Of a DNA stretch of 64,000 bases, positions 1 through 9,520 are shown in pieces (position 1 is the first letter of the stretch; each line of letters starts with the position of its first letter). Origin of the DNA: Pseudomonas plecoglossicida NBRC 103162 = DSM 15088. Its GTDB lineage: Bacteria > Pseudomonadota > Gammaproteobacteria > Pseudomonadales > Pseudomonadaceae. The position numbers and the translations under genes were made by a program. The notes beneath the pieces were generated by a model. The model saw only the letters and a list, made by a program, of their open reading frames with translations, ran no database searches and was not told the origin of the DNA. The stretch spans positions 56,334 to 120,333 of the forward strand of contig NZ_BBIV01000021.1 of assembly GCF_000730665.1 (NCBI RefSeq). Reading direction: 5' to 3'.

Positions 1-270
1 GACTTCGACGACACCGAGCAGATCCAGCACCAGCTGGAGCGTTTGATTTCGCGAGGCCTGGCCCTGCACTTGCCGCGCCAGACCGGGCAACGCGAAGACC
101 GCTATACCCACGCGCTGGGCGACCCGGCGGAAATCGAGGCGATCCTTGCCGCACGGCAACAGGAAGGCGGCGCCCGCAGCAGCGCCGGCAGCGTTTCGGA
201 GGAGCGGATCGAGGCGTTGGAAGCACGCATCGCGGCACTGGAAGCGCGCCTGGCCGACCTGGAGGGCTGA
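1..270 (+). CDS. yceH: YceH/DUF480 family protein, C-terminal part (5' end cut by window)
   Basis: The reading frame is open from base 1, so the gene starts before the window; 89 residues are visible. They begin [19 protein letters not shown] and include [18 protein letters not shown], which matches the C-terminal winged-helix region of the YceH (DUF480) family. The last 24 residues are a short heptad-like coiled coil ([23 protein letters not shown]). The biochemical role of YceH is not well defined; the fold suggests DNA or protein binding. It ends just before a small gene on the other strand (convergent). Confidence 0.8.
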   Translation, partial: DFDDTEQIQHQLERLISRGLALHLPRQTGQREDRYTHALGDPAEIEAILAARQQEGGARSSAGSVSEERIEALEARIAALEARLADLEG

Positions 271-275
271 GCCGG

Positions 276-464
276 TCAGTGTTCCGGCTCGGGGAAGTTG
301 CGACAGCTCTTGCGCTCGGCCAGCTCGCGGTCACTGGGGCGCTGATCGACGAACACGGTACGGCCGCCTTCGTAGATCTCCAGATAGCCCCAGTGCAGGT
401 CCTGCTCCTTTTGCCCGGGCTTGGGTGGCACTAGCCACCAGGGTTCGCGGCTGATCAGGGTCAT
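276..464 (-). CDS. Small conserved hypothetical protein (62 aa)
   Basis: This 62-aa soluble protein has no signal peptide or membrane segment. It is rich in aromatic and charged residues (WWLVPPKPGQKEQDLHWGYLE) and has one Cys near the C-terminus (RKSCRNFPEPEH). I recognise no domain. The frame is convergent with yceH, six bases away. The composition is protein-like and the frame uses Pseudomonas codons, so it is probably real, but I cannot assign a function. Confidence 0.6.
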   Translation of the reverse strand: MTLISREPWWLVPPKPGQKEQDLHWGYLEIYEGGRTVFVDQRPSDRELAERKSCRNFPEPEH

Positions 465-526
465 TTGGGGGATTCCTGAGGGGGTCTGCTGTAATCATAG
501 ACACCCTCAGCCTGTAATGGCCCCCT

Positions 527-593
527 TGCTGGCAAGCCGGCTCCCACAGGTATGCCTCTGATTTACCTGTAGGAGCCGGCTTACCGGCGATGG
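527..593. repeat. REP-like extragenic palindrome pair
   Basis: Two arms in inverted orientation face each other: ggcaagccggctcccacagg at about 531-550 and cctgtaggagccggcttacc at about 566-585. The core gccggctt(g/a)cc recurs at 22936-23018. It lies between convergent gene ends (the ahpF 3' end and the small gene's 5' flank), the usual place for P. putida REP elements. It may act as an RNA-stabilising or transcription-ending hairpin. Confidence 0.7.
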
Positions 594-606
594 AGCCAGT
601 GCAGGC

Positions 607-2169
607 TTACGCCGGAGCAGAGGTCCGAATCAGGTGGTCGAAGGCAGCCAGCGATGCCTTGGCCCCCTCACCCACGGCGATGACGATCTGCTTGTACGGC
701 ACCGTGGTCACGTCACCCGCGGCAAACACACCCGGGATGTTGGTCGCGCCCTTGGCATCGACGATGATCTCGCCACGCGGCGACAGCTCGACCGTGCCCT
801 TGAGCCAGTCGGTGTTCGGCAGCAGGCCGATCTGCACGAAGATGCCTTCCAGCGCCAGGTCATGCACTTCATCCGTGGTGCGGTCCTTAAAGCGCAGCCC
901 GGTCACTTTCTCGCCATTGCCGACCACTTCGGTGGTCAGCGCGCGGGTAATCACCTTGACGTTGGGCAAGCTGTGCAGCTTGCGCTGCAACACCGCATCG
1001 GCACGCAGCTGGCTGTCGAACTCGATCAGCGTCACCTGGGCGACGATGCCGGCCAGGTCGATGGCCGCTTCCACGCCGGAGTTGCCGCCGCCGATCACCG
1101 CCACGCGCTTGCCCTTGAACAGCGGGCCATCGCAGTGTGGGCAGTAGGCCACGCCACGGGCACGGTATTCCTGCTCGCCCGGCACGTTCATTTCTCGCCA
1201 GCGGGCACCGGTGGCCAGGATCACGGTCTTGGCCTTGAGCGATGCGCCGCCGGCCAGGCGTACTTCGTGCAGGCCACCGTCGGTGGCCGGAATCAGGGCT
1301 TCGCCGCGCTGCAGGTTCATGATGTCGACGTCGTATTGCTTGACGTGCTCTTCCAGCGCCATGGCCAGCTTCGGCCCTTCGGTTTCCTGCACCGAGATGA
1401 AGTTCTCGATGGCCAGGGTGTCGAGCACCTGGCCACCGAAACGCTCGGCGGCGACACCCGTACGGATGCCCTTGCGCGCGGCGTAGATGGCTGCCGCGGC
1501 ACCCGCGGGACCACCGCCGACCACCAGCACGTCGAAGGCGTCCTTGGCGTTGATCTTCTCGGCCTGGCGACTGCCGGCGCTGGTGTCGATCTTGCCGAGG
1601 ATCTCTTCCAGGCCCATGCGGCCCTGGCCGAACACTTCGCCGTTCAGGTAGATGCTGGGCACCGCCATGACCTTGCGGGCCTCGACTTCGTCCTGGAACA
1701 GCGCACCGTCGATGGCCACATGGCGCACGTTGGGGTTGAGCACCGCCATCAGGTTCAGCGCCTGGACCACGTCCGGGCAGTTCTGGCAGGACAGCGAGAA
1801 GTAGGTTTCGAAGGTGAATTCGCCTTTCAGGGCCTGGATCTGCTCGATCACTTCGGCGCTGGCCTTGGAGGGGTGGCCGCCGACTTGCAGCAGCGCCAGC
1901 ACCAGGGAGGTGAACTCGTGACCCATGGGGATACCGGCAAAGCGCAGGCTAATGTCCGCCCCTGGGCGATTGAGCGAGAACGATGGACGACGGGCGTCAT
2001 CACCGTCCGCGCGCAGGGTAATGAGGTTCGACAGGCCGGCGATTTCCACCAGCAGGTCGTGCAATTCGCGGGATTTCGCGCCGTCGTCGAGGGAAGCAAC
2101 GATCTCGATCGGCTGGGTGACCCGCTCCAGGTAGGTTTTCAGTTGCGATTTAAGCGTGGCGTCCAACAT
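607..2169 (-). CDS. ahpF: Alkyl hydroperoxide reductase subunit F
   Basis: This is the 520-aa NADH-dependent flavoprotein that re-reduces the peroxiredoxin AhpC. From the N-terminus it has tandem thioredoxin-like folds with the redox pair CQNC, then an FAD site ([19 protein letters not shown]), a second redox pair CPHC, an NAD site ([15 protein letters not shown]) and the closing FAD motif ([10 protein letters not shown]). I chose the ATG at 2169 (MLDATLKSQ) because it matches the family start and is preceded by AAGGAA. The frame extends 11 codons further upstream without a better ribosome site. It lies downstream of ahpC on the same strand behind a terminator-like hairpin. Confidence 0.97.
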   Translation of the reverse strand: MLDATLKSQLKTYLERVTQPIEIVASLDDGAKSRELHDLLVEIAGLSNLITLRADGDDARRPSFSLNRPGADISLRFAGIPMGHEFTSLVLALLQVGGHPSKASAEVIEQIQALKGEFTFETYFSLSCQNCPDVVQALNLMAVLNPNVRHVAIDGALFQDEVEARKVMAVPSIYLNGEVFGQGRMGLEEILGKIDTSAGSRQAEKINAKDAFDVLVVGGGPAGAAAAIYAARKGIRTGVAAERFGGQVLDTLAIENFISVQETEGPKLAMALEEHVKQYDVDIMNLQRGEALIPATDGGLHEVRLAGGASLKAKTVILATGARWREMNVPGEQEYRARGVAYCPHCDGPLFKGKRVAVIGGGNSGVEAAIDLAGIVAQVTLIEFDSQLRADAVLQRKLHSLPNVKVITRALTTEVVGNGEKVTGLRFKDRTTDEVHDLALEGIFVQIGLLPNTDWLKGTVELSPRGEIIVDAKGATNIPGVFAAGDVTTVPYKQIVIAVGEGAKASLAAFDHLIRTSAPA

Positions 2170-2199
2170 ACGGGCGATTCCTTTTTCAAACTTCGGATA

Positions 2200-2234
2200 C
2201 AAAAACGCCCAGGCGATGGCGCCCGGGCGTTTGA
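2200..2234 (-). terminator. Terminator/attenuator hairpin between ahpC and ahpF
   Basis: On the minus strand aacgcccgggcg pairs with cgcctgggcgtt (12 bp, one G-U pair) around a short loop, followed directly by a T run. It sits between the ahpC stop and the ahpF ribosome site. It would let most transcripts end after ahpC, consistent with AhpC being needed in large molar excess over AhpF. Confidence 0.8.
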
Positions 2235-2293
2235 CGGGGCGGTAAGTGCTTCAGCTTTGGCGGCTGCTCACCGCCCACGACTGGCTCACGGTC

Positions 2294-2857
2294 TTAGATC
2301 TTGCCGACCAGGTCCAGCGACGGCGCCAGGGTGGCTTCGCCTTCTTTCCACTTGGCCGGGCAGACTTCGCCTGGGTGGGCAGCGACGTACTGGGCAGCCT
2401 TGACCTTGCGCAGCAGCTCGCTGGCATCACGGCCTACACCGCCGTCGTTGATTTCGACGATCTTGATCTGGCCTTCCGGGTTGATCACGAAAGTACCGCG
2501 ATCGGCCAGGCCGGCTTCTTCGATCAGCACGTCGAAGTTGCGCGAGATGACGTGGGTCGGGTCACCGATCAGCGGGTACTTGATCTTGCCGATGGTGTCC
2601 GAAGTGTCGTGCCAGGCTTTGTGGGTGAAGTGGGTGTCGGTGGACACACCGTAGATCTCCACGCCCAGCTTCTGGAACTCGGCGTAGTTGTCAGCAAGGT
2701 CACCCAGCTCGGTCGGGCAGACGAAGGTGAAGTCGGCCGGGTAGAAGAACACGACAGACCACTTGCCTTTCAGGTCGGCTTCGCTTACCTGAACGAATTC
2801 GCCGTTGTGAAAGGCGGTGGCGTTGAACGGTTTGACCTGGCTGTTGATGATAGGCAT
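2294..2857 (-). CDS. ahpC: Alkyl hydroperoxide reductase subunit C (2-Cys peroxiredoxin)
   Basis: This 187-aa typical 2-Cys peroxiredoxin reduces H2O2, organic hydroperoxides and peroxynitrite, with electrons from AhpF. The peroxidatic cysteine is in FTFVCPTE (around residue 47) and the resolving cysteine in GEVCPAKW (around residue 166). Length and start ([11 protein letters not shown]) match the family exactly. A ribosome site (GAAGGAG) precedes the ATG. Upstream lies a candidate OxyR site, and a hairpin separates it from ahpF. Confidence 0.98.
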   Translation of the reverse strand: MPIINSQVKPFNATAFHNGEFVQVSEADLKGKWSVVFFYPADFTFVCPTELGDLADNYAEFQKLGVEIYGVSTDTHFTHKAWHDTSDTIGKIKYPLIGDPTHVISRNFDVLIEEAGLADRGTFVINPEGQIKIVEINDGGVGRDASELLRKVKAAQYVAAHPGEVCPAKWKEGEATLAPSLDLVGKI

Positions 2858-2929
2858 GAGAGACGCTCCTTCATGGGGTTGAAATCAGTTGACGGAGAGA
2901 ATCCTAACCGCTGGTCGCCATCAAGGCTC

Positions 2930-2966
2930 ATTGGTAAACCTCATGCTCATGATTGGTTTTGGCTAT
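2930..2966 (-). promoter_or_regulatory. Candidate OxyR binding site upstream of ahpC
   Basis: Read on the minus strand, four tetranucleotides with exact 7-base spacing are ATAG, CAAT, ATGA and CAAT. The OxyR consensus is ATAG-N7-CTAT-N7-ATAG-N7-CTAT. Spacing is perfect across all 37 bp; the tetrads match 4/4, 3/4, 2/4 and 3/4. A possible -10 (TAGGAT) lies about 20 bp downstream, before the ahpC ribosome site. This fits known OxyR control of ahpC but is a pattern match only. Confidence 0.55.
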
Positions 2967-2997
2967 AAGCCCTCCTCTCCGATAGATTGTTTGATTC

Positions 2998-5457
2998 CTA
3001 TGACCTTTGCCGTGTGCACACGTGACTAGCCTGCTCCGCGGAAAGCTGATAGACGATCGAGCAGCGCTCATCGTCCGCATCACCCCACTTCACCTCGAGC
3101 GTGCCCGCATCGGCATCCGAGCGCACATGCAGCCGGCTGCCCTGCCCGACCATGCCCAGCTCATTGTCCTGCGCATCGAGGACCTGCGCACCGAACGGCA
3201 AGGCACTGCCATCATCGAAACGGCCTTGCAAGGTGAACTGACGACCACTGCGTGTCGGGTAATGCAGCAGCGACACCGCGCCGGCATGCGGCACCACCGA
3301 CTGTGCGGCCAGCAGCAGTTCGGTATCGCGCGACATGCCTTTGGGGTCGAGCTCGACCGTATTGACGCTGTAAGGCGACAGCGAGGGAACCACCGCATAG
3401 CCGCGACGATCGAGCTTCACATGAGGGTGCTGGCGTATGTGCGCAGCATCGGCGCCTGGGGCATGGACGATGGCAAAACTCTCGCCCAAGGGCGGGGCCG
3501 CGACAACCCCACCCTGGTGGGCGACCAAAGCTCCTTGCGCCCCCAGCGTGGCCTGGCGATAACCACGGCGGCTCGACAATGAACCACTGAACTCACCTTT
3601 CGCCCCCCGGTGGAGCAGGTTGGCATCGAAGCCACTGCTGGCCCGCTCACCTTCCTGGTGCACCAGCGCCAAGCCATGCCCCCACTGTCGATGCTCGCCC
3701 GCCGTACCACTCCAGCGAACACTAGAGCTGCCCTGTCCGTGTGAATCCCTGTTGAACGCGGTAGCAAGCGAAGACCGGCGCCGCTCGCCAAAGGGCATGC
3801 TGGCATTGACCGTCAGGGTATTGATGGGCGCCCTTGCGGCGCGCAGTTCGCGGTTCAGGTTGATGCCATAGCTGAGCGAACCGAGGTAGTTGTTGTATCC
3901 GACCGAGTAACTGTCACTGCTCCGGCCAGCCCGACTCTGACGCAGACTGGCCCTGAGGTTGAAACGCCCGCCTCGCTCACCCAGCTGCTGATCGAGCCCC
4001 AGGCCCGCCTGCCAAGCGAGCGAGTCGATGCGGGCACCGCCGCGTACACGCGCATAATCGTTGAAGCTGTAATACCCGGGCCCCTCACTACGCGTCAGTG
4101 ACGCGCTCAGGTCGGTTGCGCTCGTGCTCAAACGCTGACGCCAGCTCAGCCGCCAGGCCTGGCCTCGTACCTGCTGATTTCGAGCCAGCGTGGCGTGGGC
4201 GTGATAGCCGGTCAGTCCCAACGCACCAAACCCGGTATTGATGGCCACGCCCATGGCACTGCCCAGGTAATCCTCGGCGATCCAGGTGCCACCGTGCACG
4301 CTGAAGCGGTTGTCCAGTCCTTGCTGCCAACTACCCTGCACGAAACCTGGGCCCGATCGCCCTTGCGCCTCGCGCCACACGCCGCTGCCCAGTTCGAAAC
4401 GCCTGGCGCCCGGTCGCAGTGCCAGCGGTGCTGTCTGATAAGGCAGGAAGAAGGTTCTGACGCTGCCATCCGACTCGCGCAGCGTCACCTCCAGGTCATC
4501 ATTCAGACCACTGGCGTACAAGTCATCGATTTCAAACGGCCCCGGTGCCACCGTCGACTCATGCAACAGCATGCCGCGCTGGCGAATACTCAACAGCGCG
4601 GTGCTGTTGTCAACGCCCCTGACCACAGGTGCATAACCGCGCTGCTCCTGCGCGAGCATGCGCTGGTCGCTGCCCAACAGCACGCCACGCATGGCGCTGC
4701 CTTCAAACACCTCCGAGCTGCTGTAACCGTCACCCAGCGTCAATTGAGCGGACCAGGCGGGAATATCCCGACGCACCGAAGTCGCTACCGGCTGGTAACG
4801 CGAAGGCAAACCTGTGGACGCCTGCCAGCTCCCCTCATGTCGCCAGTACCATTGGCCGCTGTTGAACCCTGCGCGCACGCCCAGGTAGGTCTGACGGGTG
4901 GCCTGGTCTTGTTCAAGGTCATGCTGCTCATAGAGATTGAGGCGATAGTCGAAGAAGGCAGCCGTTACACCACTGTCCCAGTTTTCTGCTGGCAAGTATC
5001 CGCTGGGCAGACGCAACAGCGCCTGCTGCGGGATCTGCAGGTCCAGCTGCAGATTGCCCAAATCCAGCGCCTCGCTGGCAGCCGAAACACTTGCAACCAG
5101 GGCGATACAGGCCTCCTCCTGCTGCAGCCGCTCGCGCACCTCGCGGCTCAGACGTTGCGTGTCCACGCCCAACTGCCGCAGCAGCGGCTCGCTGTAACAG
5201 GGCGTCGGCACCTGGTGCTGCTCCTGCACGCGCAGGGGCATTCGGTGGCGCCCCATCCATTGCTGATTCAATGTCACATCGAGGGTGTAGATACCCTCGG
5301 GCACTGTCGCGCCCTGCTCGAAGCGACGCAGGTCGACCGATGTGCCTTCTCGCAGCAGCCCGGGATCGAACTCGATCGCGGCGGCAGGGCCTGCGAGGTA
5401 TCCGCTCAACACGCCTGCGGCCATATGGCGGCTGCGCACAATCATCGTGAAACACAT
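2998..5457 (-). CDS. Fimbrial outer membrane usher protein (FimD/PapC family)
   Basis: This 819-aa outer membrane usher would gate secretion and ordered assembly of pilin-chaperone complexes. The mature N-terminus (IEFDPGLLREGTSVDLRRFEQG, with PEGIYTLDVTLNQ) is the usher N-domain, followed by a long beta-barrel region with alternating aromatic residues and a C-terminal domain with a Cys pair (ERCSIVY...SHVC). Signal peptide MIVRSRHMAAGVLSGYLAG precedes it; the ATG at 5457 or at 5445 may be used. It follows the chaperone gene by 13 bp, so it is the last gene of a pilin-chaperone-usher operon. No adhesin gene follows; the next gene is ahpC. Confidence 0.93.
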   Translation of the reverse strand: MCFTMIVRSRHMAAGVLSGYLAGPAAAIEFDPGLLREGTSVDLRRFEQGATVPEGIYTLDVTLNQQWMGRHRMPLRVQEQHQVPTPCYSEPLLRQLGVDTQRLSREVRERLQQEEACIALVASVSAASEALDLGNLQLDLQIPQQALLRLPSGYLPAENWDSGVTAAFFDYRLNLYEQHDLEQDQATRQTYLGVRAGFNSGQWYWRHEGSWQASTGLPSRYQPVATSVRRDIPAWSAQLTLGDGYSSSEVFEGSAMRGVLLGSDQRMLAQEQRGYAPVVRGVDNSTALLSIRQRGMLLHESTVAPGPFEIDDLYASGLNDDLEVTLRESDGSVRTFFLPYQTAPLALRPGARRFELGSGVWREAQGRSGPGFVQGSWQQGLDNRFSVHGGTWIAEDYLGSAMGVAINTGFGALGLTGYHAHATLARNQQVRGQAWRLSWRQRLSTSATDLSASLTRSEGPGYYSFNDYARVRGGARIDSLAWQAGLGLDQQLGERGGRFNLRASLRQSRAGRSSDSYSVGYNNYLGSLSYGINLNRELRAARAPINTLTVNASMPFGERRRSSLATAFNRDSHGQGSSSVRWSGTAGEHRQWGHGLALVHQEGERASSGFDANLLHRGAKGEFSGSLSSRRGYRQATLGAQGALVAHQGGVVAAPPLGESFAIVHAPGADAAHIRQHPHVKLDRRGYAVVPSLSPYSVNTVELDPKGMSRDTELLLAAQSVVPHAGAVSLLHYPTRSGRQFTLQGRFDDGSALPFGAQVLDAQDNELGMVGQGSRLHVRSDADAGTLEVKWGDADDERCSIVYQLSAEQASHVCTRQRS

Positions 5458-5470
5458 GATGCACCGCGCC

Positions 5471-6208
5471 TCAGTCTGCCAAGCGCACGTTCACCACCTC
5501 CGGCGCCTCGCGCACGGCGCCGTAATCATCGATGAAGGCAAAACGCAGCCGAGCGGTTGCCTGGCTGGGGCTGCCCTCGACCTTGAAGCGCGTGCTGGCG
5601 AATGGCAGCACGTGATCAGGCGCCAGGGCCACCGCAGCCCGCCCATCCTGGAGCAGCGTCAAACTGGCCAGGTTGACCACGAAGGGGCTGGCATTGTTGG
5701 CCTGCAACGCCCATTGCCCGTCTTCCTGCAGCCACTGCCAGGAGACCCGATGGTGGGCATTCACCGACTTGCCCTGCAATCCATCTGGCCGGTACAGCAA
5801 CTTGATGCGCGAGCGCAACGCCACCTGCAGGGTGTTCCCCGCTCCCTTGGGGGGCACTTCAAGCACGTTGAGCCAATACAGGCTTTCGCGGTCGGCTGGC
5901 AGTCCACCCTCTTCCTGGAACAGTCTCAGGCTCTGCCCCTTTCCGCCATCCAGGCGGAACATGGCCGGCATTACACTGAAAGGAACCTGCAGATCCCGCA
6001 CCTGGGCCTGCGGACTACCATCGTCGACCCAGGCTTGAACCAATGAGGGTGTGGCTCCTTGATGGCTGAGTTTGACAGTCACTTCGGACTGGGCGGCTGG
6101 AAAGACTACGCGGGTGCTGGCGATAACCACATTGGCGGCGAGGTGAGGCGATGCCATGCAGGCAGCCAGCAGCACTCCCCGCCGCAAGGCGTTGAAGAAC
6201 GGACGCAT
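5471..6208 (-). CDS. Periplasmic fimbrial chaperone (PapD family)
   Basis: This 245-aa periplasmic chaperone caps pilin subunits by donor-strand complementation. The signal peptide is RRGVLLAACMASPHLAA. The family signature is present (ESLYWLNVLEVPP, with the usual LNxxxxPP core), as are the two conserved basic positions that anchor the subunit C-terminus (STRVVFP near the start and RSRIKLLYRP in the domain hinge). It lies between the pilin and the usher in the same orientation. A strong hairpin separates it from the pilin, so it is probably expressed at lower level. Confidence 0.93.
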   Translation of the reverse strand: MRPFFNALRRGVLLAACMASPHLAANVVIASTRVVFPAAQSEVTVKLSHQGATPSLVQAWVDDGSPQAQVRDLQVPFSVMPAMFRLDGGKGQSLRLFQEEGGLPADRESLYWLNVLEVPPKGAGNTLQVALRSRIKLLYRPDGLQGKSVNAHHRVSWQWLQEDGQWALQANNASPFVVNLASLTLLQDGRAAVALAPDHVLPFASTRFKVEGSPSQATARLRFAFIDDYGAVREAPEVVNVRLAD

Positions 6209-6235
6209 GATATTCGGGCTCAGGAACAGGAAGGA

Positions 6236-6260
6236 AAGGCAGCCCTTGCCGGGCTGCCTT
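6236..6260 (-). terminator. Perfect 10-bp hairpin between pilin and chaperone genes
   Basis: The arms aaggcagccc and gggctgcctt flank a 5-base loop and are followed on the minus strand by a pyrimidine-rich tail (TTCCTTCC). The hairpin lies between the pilin stop codon and the chaperone start. Such intercistronic stems in fimbrial operons partly end transcription or protect the pilin mRNA, giving excess major subunit. It is seen in the sequence; the function is inferred. Confidence 0.7.
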
Positions 6261-6270
6261 CGAAAAGGGG

Positions 6271-6801
6271 TTACAGATAGTCCAGCGAGTACTGCACGCG
6301 GGATGTCACCAGGCCAGGCGTGGTCCCGCCTGTGGAATAGTAGCGGGCGGTGTAACGCAATGTTGCGCTGCCACCGACGATGGCAACCTGCTGAGAATTC
6401 TGATTGCCCTTGGCTGCCGCCAGGTCCATCGGCGCCTGCGACTCGTTGAGCAATTCCAGCTGGACATTCTGGCTACCACCAGCATCCACGATCAGGCGGC
6501 CCTCCGGACTGATCGTCGCGCCCGGTTCGAAATAGGTCGATACCCGGGTGACGCCAGGCGAGCAGCTGGAAAGGTTCAGTTGGAAAGGCGTCTGGCCAGC
6601 GGTTTGACCGGGGCGCGCCAGCAGCGAAGCGTTCACCTCCGGCAGAGAAACCGGCAGGTCGCCACTGCCCCCGTTGACCACACAGGTGGGTGCCGATACA
6701 CGGCCATCGAAACTGATCTGACCAAAATCGGCCTGTGCTGCCTGAGCCCAGAACAGCAGGGTGCAACTGCTTGCAAGCAAGGATTTCGAGAAAGTGTTCA
6801 T
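6271..6801 (-). CDS. Fimbrial major subunit (type 1 pilin family)
   Basis: This 176-aa exported pilin begins MNTFSKSLLASSCTLLFWAQAAQA (signal peptide). Its mature N-terminus is DFGQISFDGRVSAPTCVVNGG, followed by an alternating hydrophobic donor-strand pattern. The two cysteines (APTC and LSSCSPG) would form the conserved pilin disulfide. The penultimate aromatic residue (SLDYL end) is typical of chaperone-bound subunits. I chose ATG 6801 because AAGGTGACT precedes it, rather than the upstream in-frame ATG. It is first in the operon, with 198 bp of upstream space for a promoter. Confidence 0.9.
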   Translation of the reverse strand: MNTFSKSLLASSCTLLFWAQAAQADFGQISFDGRVSAPTCVVNGGSGDLPVSLPEVNASLLARPGQTAGQTPFQLNLSSCSPGVTRVSTYFEPGATISPEGRLIVDAGGSQNVQLELLNESQAPMDLAAAKGNQNSQQVAIVGGSATLRYTARYYSTGGTTPGLVTSRVQYSLDYL

Positions 6802-6999
6802 AGTCACCTTTTCATACTGATGGATTAGGCCCGGCAATGGCTGCCGAGCTGCTACCGCTTTTCGCGGCGCGGTGAAGTATCAGTAAGGTGACCAAGCAAA
6901 AATGTAGGATGACTCAACAGTCAGCCAAACGAAATAGACAGCGCCAGTGTAGGAAATAAGACCCCGTTTACCCGAGGTCATATTCCCTGCCCACAGTGG

Positions 7000-8355
7000 C
7001 TAGCGGGTAGCCATACGCATGGTGACGAACTCTTCGGCTGCGGTCGGATGCACGCCGATCGTCTCGTCGAACTGTTGCTTGGTAGCACCCGCCTTCAGCG
7101 CGACACCCAGGCCCTGGATGATCTCGCCGGCATCGGGGCCAACCATGTGGCAGCCCAGCACCTTGTCGGTCTCGGCATCCACCACCAGCTTCATCAGGGT
7201 CTTTTCCTGGATGTCGGTGAGGGTCAGCTTCATGGCGCGGAAGCGGCTTTCGAAGATCTGCACCTTGTGCCCGGCCTGCAAGGCCTGCTCCTCAGTCAAG
7301 CCCACGGTACCGATCGGCGGCTGGCTGAACACCGCAGTGGGGATGTTCTGGTAGTCCACCGGGCGGTATTGCTCGGGCTTGAACAGCCGCCGCGCCACGG
7401 CCATGCCTTCGGCCAGGGCTACCGGGGTGAGCTGCACACGGCCGATCACGTCGCCGATGGCGAGGATCGACGGCGCGGTGGTCTGGTACTGATCGTCGAC
7501 ACGGACGAAACCGCGCTCGTCCAGCTCTACGCCAGTGCTTTCCAGGCCCAGGTCGTCGAGCATCGGCCGCCGGCCAGTGGCATAGAACACGCAATCGGCC
7601 AGCAGCTCGCGACCATCCTTGAGGGTGGCCTTGAGGCTACCATCCTCGAGCTTGTCGATACGCTGGATGTCGGCATTGAACTGCAGGTCCATGCCGCGTT
7701 TTTCCAGCTCTTCCTTCAGGTGGCTGCGGACCGAGCCATCAAAGCCGCGCAGGAACAGGTCACCGCGGTACAACAAGGTGGTCGCAGCGCCCAGCCCCTG
7801 GAAGATGCCGGCGAACTCCACCGCGATGTAACCGCCGCCCACCACCAGTACCCGACGCGGCAAATCCTTGAGGTAGAAAGCCTCGTTGGAGGTGATGGCC
7901 AGCTCCTTGCCTGGAATGTCCGGCACTTGTGGCCAGCCGCCGGTGGCGATGAGGATGTGCCCGGCGCTGTAGCGCTGGCCTTCCACCTCCACTTCGTTGG
8001 CCCCGGTGATACGCGCATGGCCTTGCAGCAGCGTCACGCCACTGTTGACCAGCAGGTTGCGATAGATGCCATTGAGGCGCTCGATCTCGCGGTTCTTGTT
8101 GGCGATCAGCGTGCCCCAGTCGAAATGCCCTTCCTCGAGGGTCCAGCCGAAGCCGGCAGCCTGCTCCAGCTCATCGGCGACATGCGCGCCATAGACCAGC
8201 AGCTTCTTCGGCACGCAGCCGACGTTGACGCAGGTGCCACCCAGGTAACGGCTTTCGGCCACCGCCACCTTCGCGCCGAAGCCCGCGGCGAAACGCGCCG
8301 CACGCACACCGCCGGAACCGGCGCCAATCACGAACAGATCAAAATCGTAGGCCAT
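7000..8355 (-). CDS. gor: Glutathione-disulfide reductase
   Basis: This 451-aa FAD-dependent enzyme reduces glutathione disulfide with NADPH. It has the FAD dinucleotide fold ([20 protein letters not shown]), the redox-active pair in [13 protein letters not shown], an NADPH fold ([15 protein letters not shown]) and the C-terminal dimer-interface His-Glu ([14 protein letters not shown]). Length matches the family. The ribosome site is AGGAGA. It is in the same orientation as galU upstream, but a strong terminator separates them, so it is transcribed on its own. Confidence 0.96.
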   Translation of the reverse strand: MAYDFDLFVIGAGSGGVRAARFAAGFGAKVAVAESRYLGGTCVNVGCVPKKLLVYGAHVADELEQAAGFGWTLEEGHFDWGTLIANKNREIERLNGIYRNLLVNSGVTLLQGHARITGANEVEVEGQRYSAGHILIATGGWPQVPDIPGKELAITSNEAFYLKDLPRRVLVVGGGYIAVEFAGIFQGLGAATTLLYRGDLFLRGFDGSVRSHLKEELEKRGMDLQFNADIQRIDKLEDGSLKATLKDGRELLADCVFYATGRRPMLDDLGLESTGVELDERGFVRVDDQYQTTAPSILAIGDVIGRVQLTPVALAEGMAVARRLFKPEQYRPVDYQNIPTAVFSQPPIGTVGLTEEQALQAGHKVQIFESRFRAMKLTLTDIQEKTLMKLVVDAETDKVLGCHMVGPDAGEIIQGLGVALKAGATKQQFDETIGVHPTAAEEFVTMRMATR

Positions 8356-8406
8356 GTATTCAGTCTCCTAGGCTGGCGCCCAGCATACCGCCGTTGCCGG
8401 CTGCAA

Positions 8407-8437
8407 ACAAAAAAGCCACCCCGAAGGGTGGCTTTTG
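8407..8437 (-). terminator. Rho-independent terminator of galU
   Basis: On the minus strand aaaagccaccc pairs with gggtggctttt around a short loop and is followed by a T-rich tail (TTTTTTGTTT). It lies 20 bp past the galU stop codon and before the gor ribosome site. Confidence 0.9.
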
Positions 8438-8454
8438 CGACCTGCCGTGGCGAA

Positions 8455-9294
8455 TCAGTACGCCTTGCCGGTCTTGTAGTAGTTCTCGAAGCAGAAGTTG
8501 GTGGCGTCGATGTAGCCTTCTGCACCACCACAGTCGAAACGCTTGCCCTTGAACTTGTAGGCAATCACGCAGCCGTTCTGGGCCTGCTGCATCAGCGCGT
8601 CGGTGATCTGGATCTCGCCACCCTTGCCCGGTGGGGTGTTCTTGATGATGTCGAAGATATCCGGGGTGAGGATGTAGCGACCGATGATCGCCAGGTTCGA
8701 CGGTGCATCTTCCGGGGCCGGCTTCTCGACCATGTTGGTCACACGGAAGATGTCGTCGCGGATCATGTCGCCGGCGATGACGCCGTACTTGTTGGTTTCC
8801 TGCGGGTCGACTTCCTGGATGGCGATGATCGAGCAGCGGAACTGATTGTACAGCTTGACCATCTGGGTCAGTACGCCGTCACCTTCCGGGTTGACGCACA
8901 GGTCGTCCGCCAGGACCACGGCGAACGGCTCGTCGCCGATCAGCGGCTGCCCCGTCAGAATGGCGTGGCCCAGGCCTTTCATCTCGGTCTGGCGGGTGTA
9001 GGAGAACGAGCACTCGTCCAGCAGGCGACGGATACCGACCAGGTATTTTTCCTTGTCGGTGCCCTTGATCTGGTTTTCCAGCTCGTAGCTGATGTCGAAG
9101 TGGTCTTCCAGGGCGCGCTTGCCGCGACCGGTGACGATCGAGATCTCGTTCAGGCCAGCGTCCAGCGCCTCTTCAACGCCATACTGGATCAGTGGCTTGT
9201 TGACCACCGGCAGCATTTCCTTGGGCATGGCTTTGGTAGCAGGCAGGAAGCGGGTGCCGTAACCGGCTGCCGGGAACAAGCATTTCTTGATCAT
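8455..9294 (-). CDS. galU: UTP-glucose-1-phosphate uridylyltransferase
   Basis: This 279-aa enzyme makes UDP-glucose from UTP and glucose-1-phosphate for exopolysaccharide and LPS synthesis. The nucleotidyltransferase loop is LFPAAGYGTRFLPATKAMPKE, with the sugar-binding VVNKPLIQYGVEEA next to it and the metal-binding VVLADDLCVN. Length and start are standard. It ends in a strong terminator before gor. Upstream of it is about 225 bp with no confident gene. Confidence 0.96.
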   Translation of the reverse strand: MIKKCLFPAAGYGTRFLPATKAMPKEMLPVVNKPLIQYGVEEALDAGLNEISIVTGRGKRALEDHFDISYELENQIKGTDKEKYLVGIRRLLDECSFSYTRQTEMKGLGHAILTGQPLIGDEPFAVVLADDLCVNPEGDGVLTQMVKLYNQFRCSIIAIQEVDPQETNKYGVIAGDMIRDDIFRVTNMVEKPAPEDAPSNLAIIGRYILTPDIFDIIKNTPPGKGGEIQITDALMQQAQNGCVIAYKFKGKRFDCGGAEGYIDATNFCFENYYKTGKAY

Positions 9295-9520
9295 ATACGT
9301 CCTTAAACAAAGGCAGGGCCTGTGGAATTCGGCGCAGTCTAATCAGGCGGCAGTCACCTTACAATGCCCCGCCTGCGGTCGACCGATGCCAGTCATAGAG
9401 ATAACCCAGTGTAGATAGTTCCGGCGGATCACAATTTTTACGCCCAGCGGATGCTGGCGGCAAGCGCAACCCCTGCCCTGGCAAAAGGCTGCGCTGCCCA
9501 AGGGATCACCGTGGAGCCCG

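Noticed and set aside
634..2403. 589-aa open frame opposite ahpF
   Set aside because: It is an antisense shadow of ahpF and the ahpC end; its sequence is low in hydrophobic cores and rich in His, Gln and Arg, as expected for reverse reading of GC-rich coding DNA.
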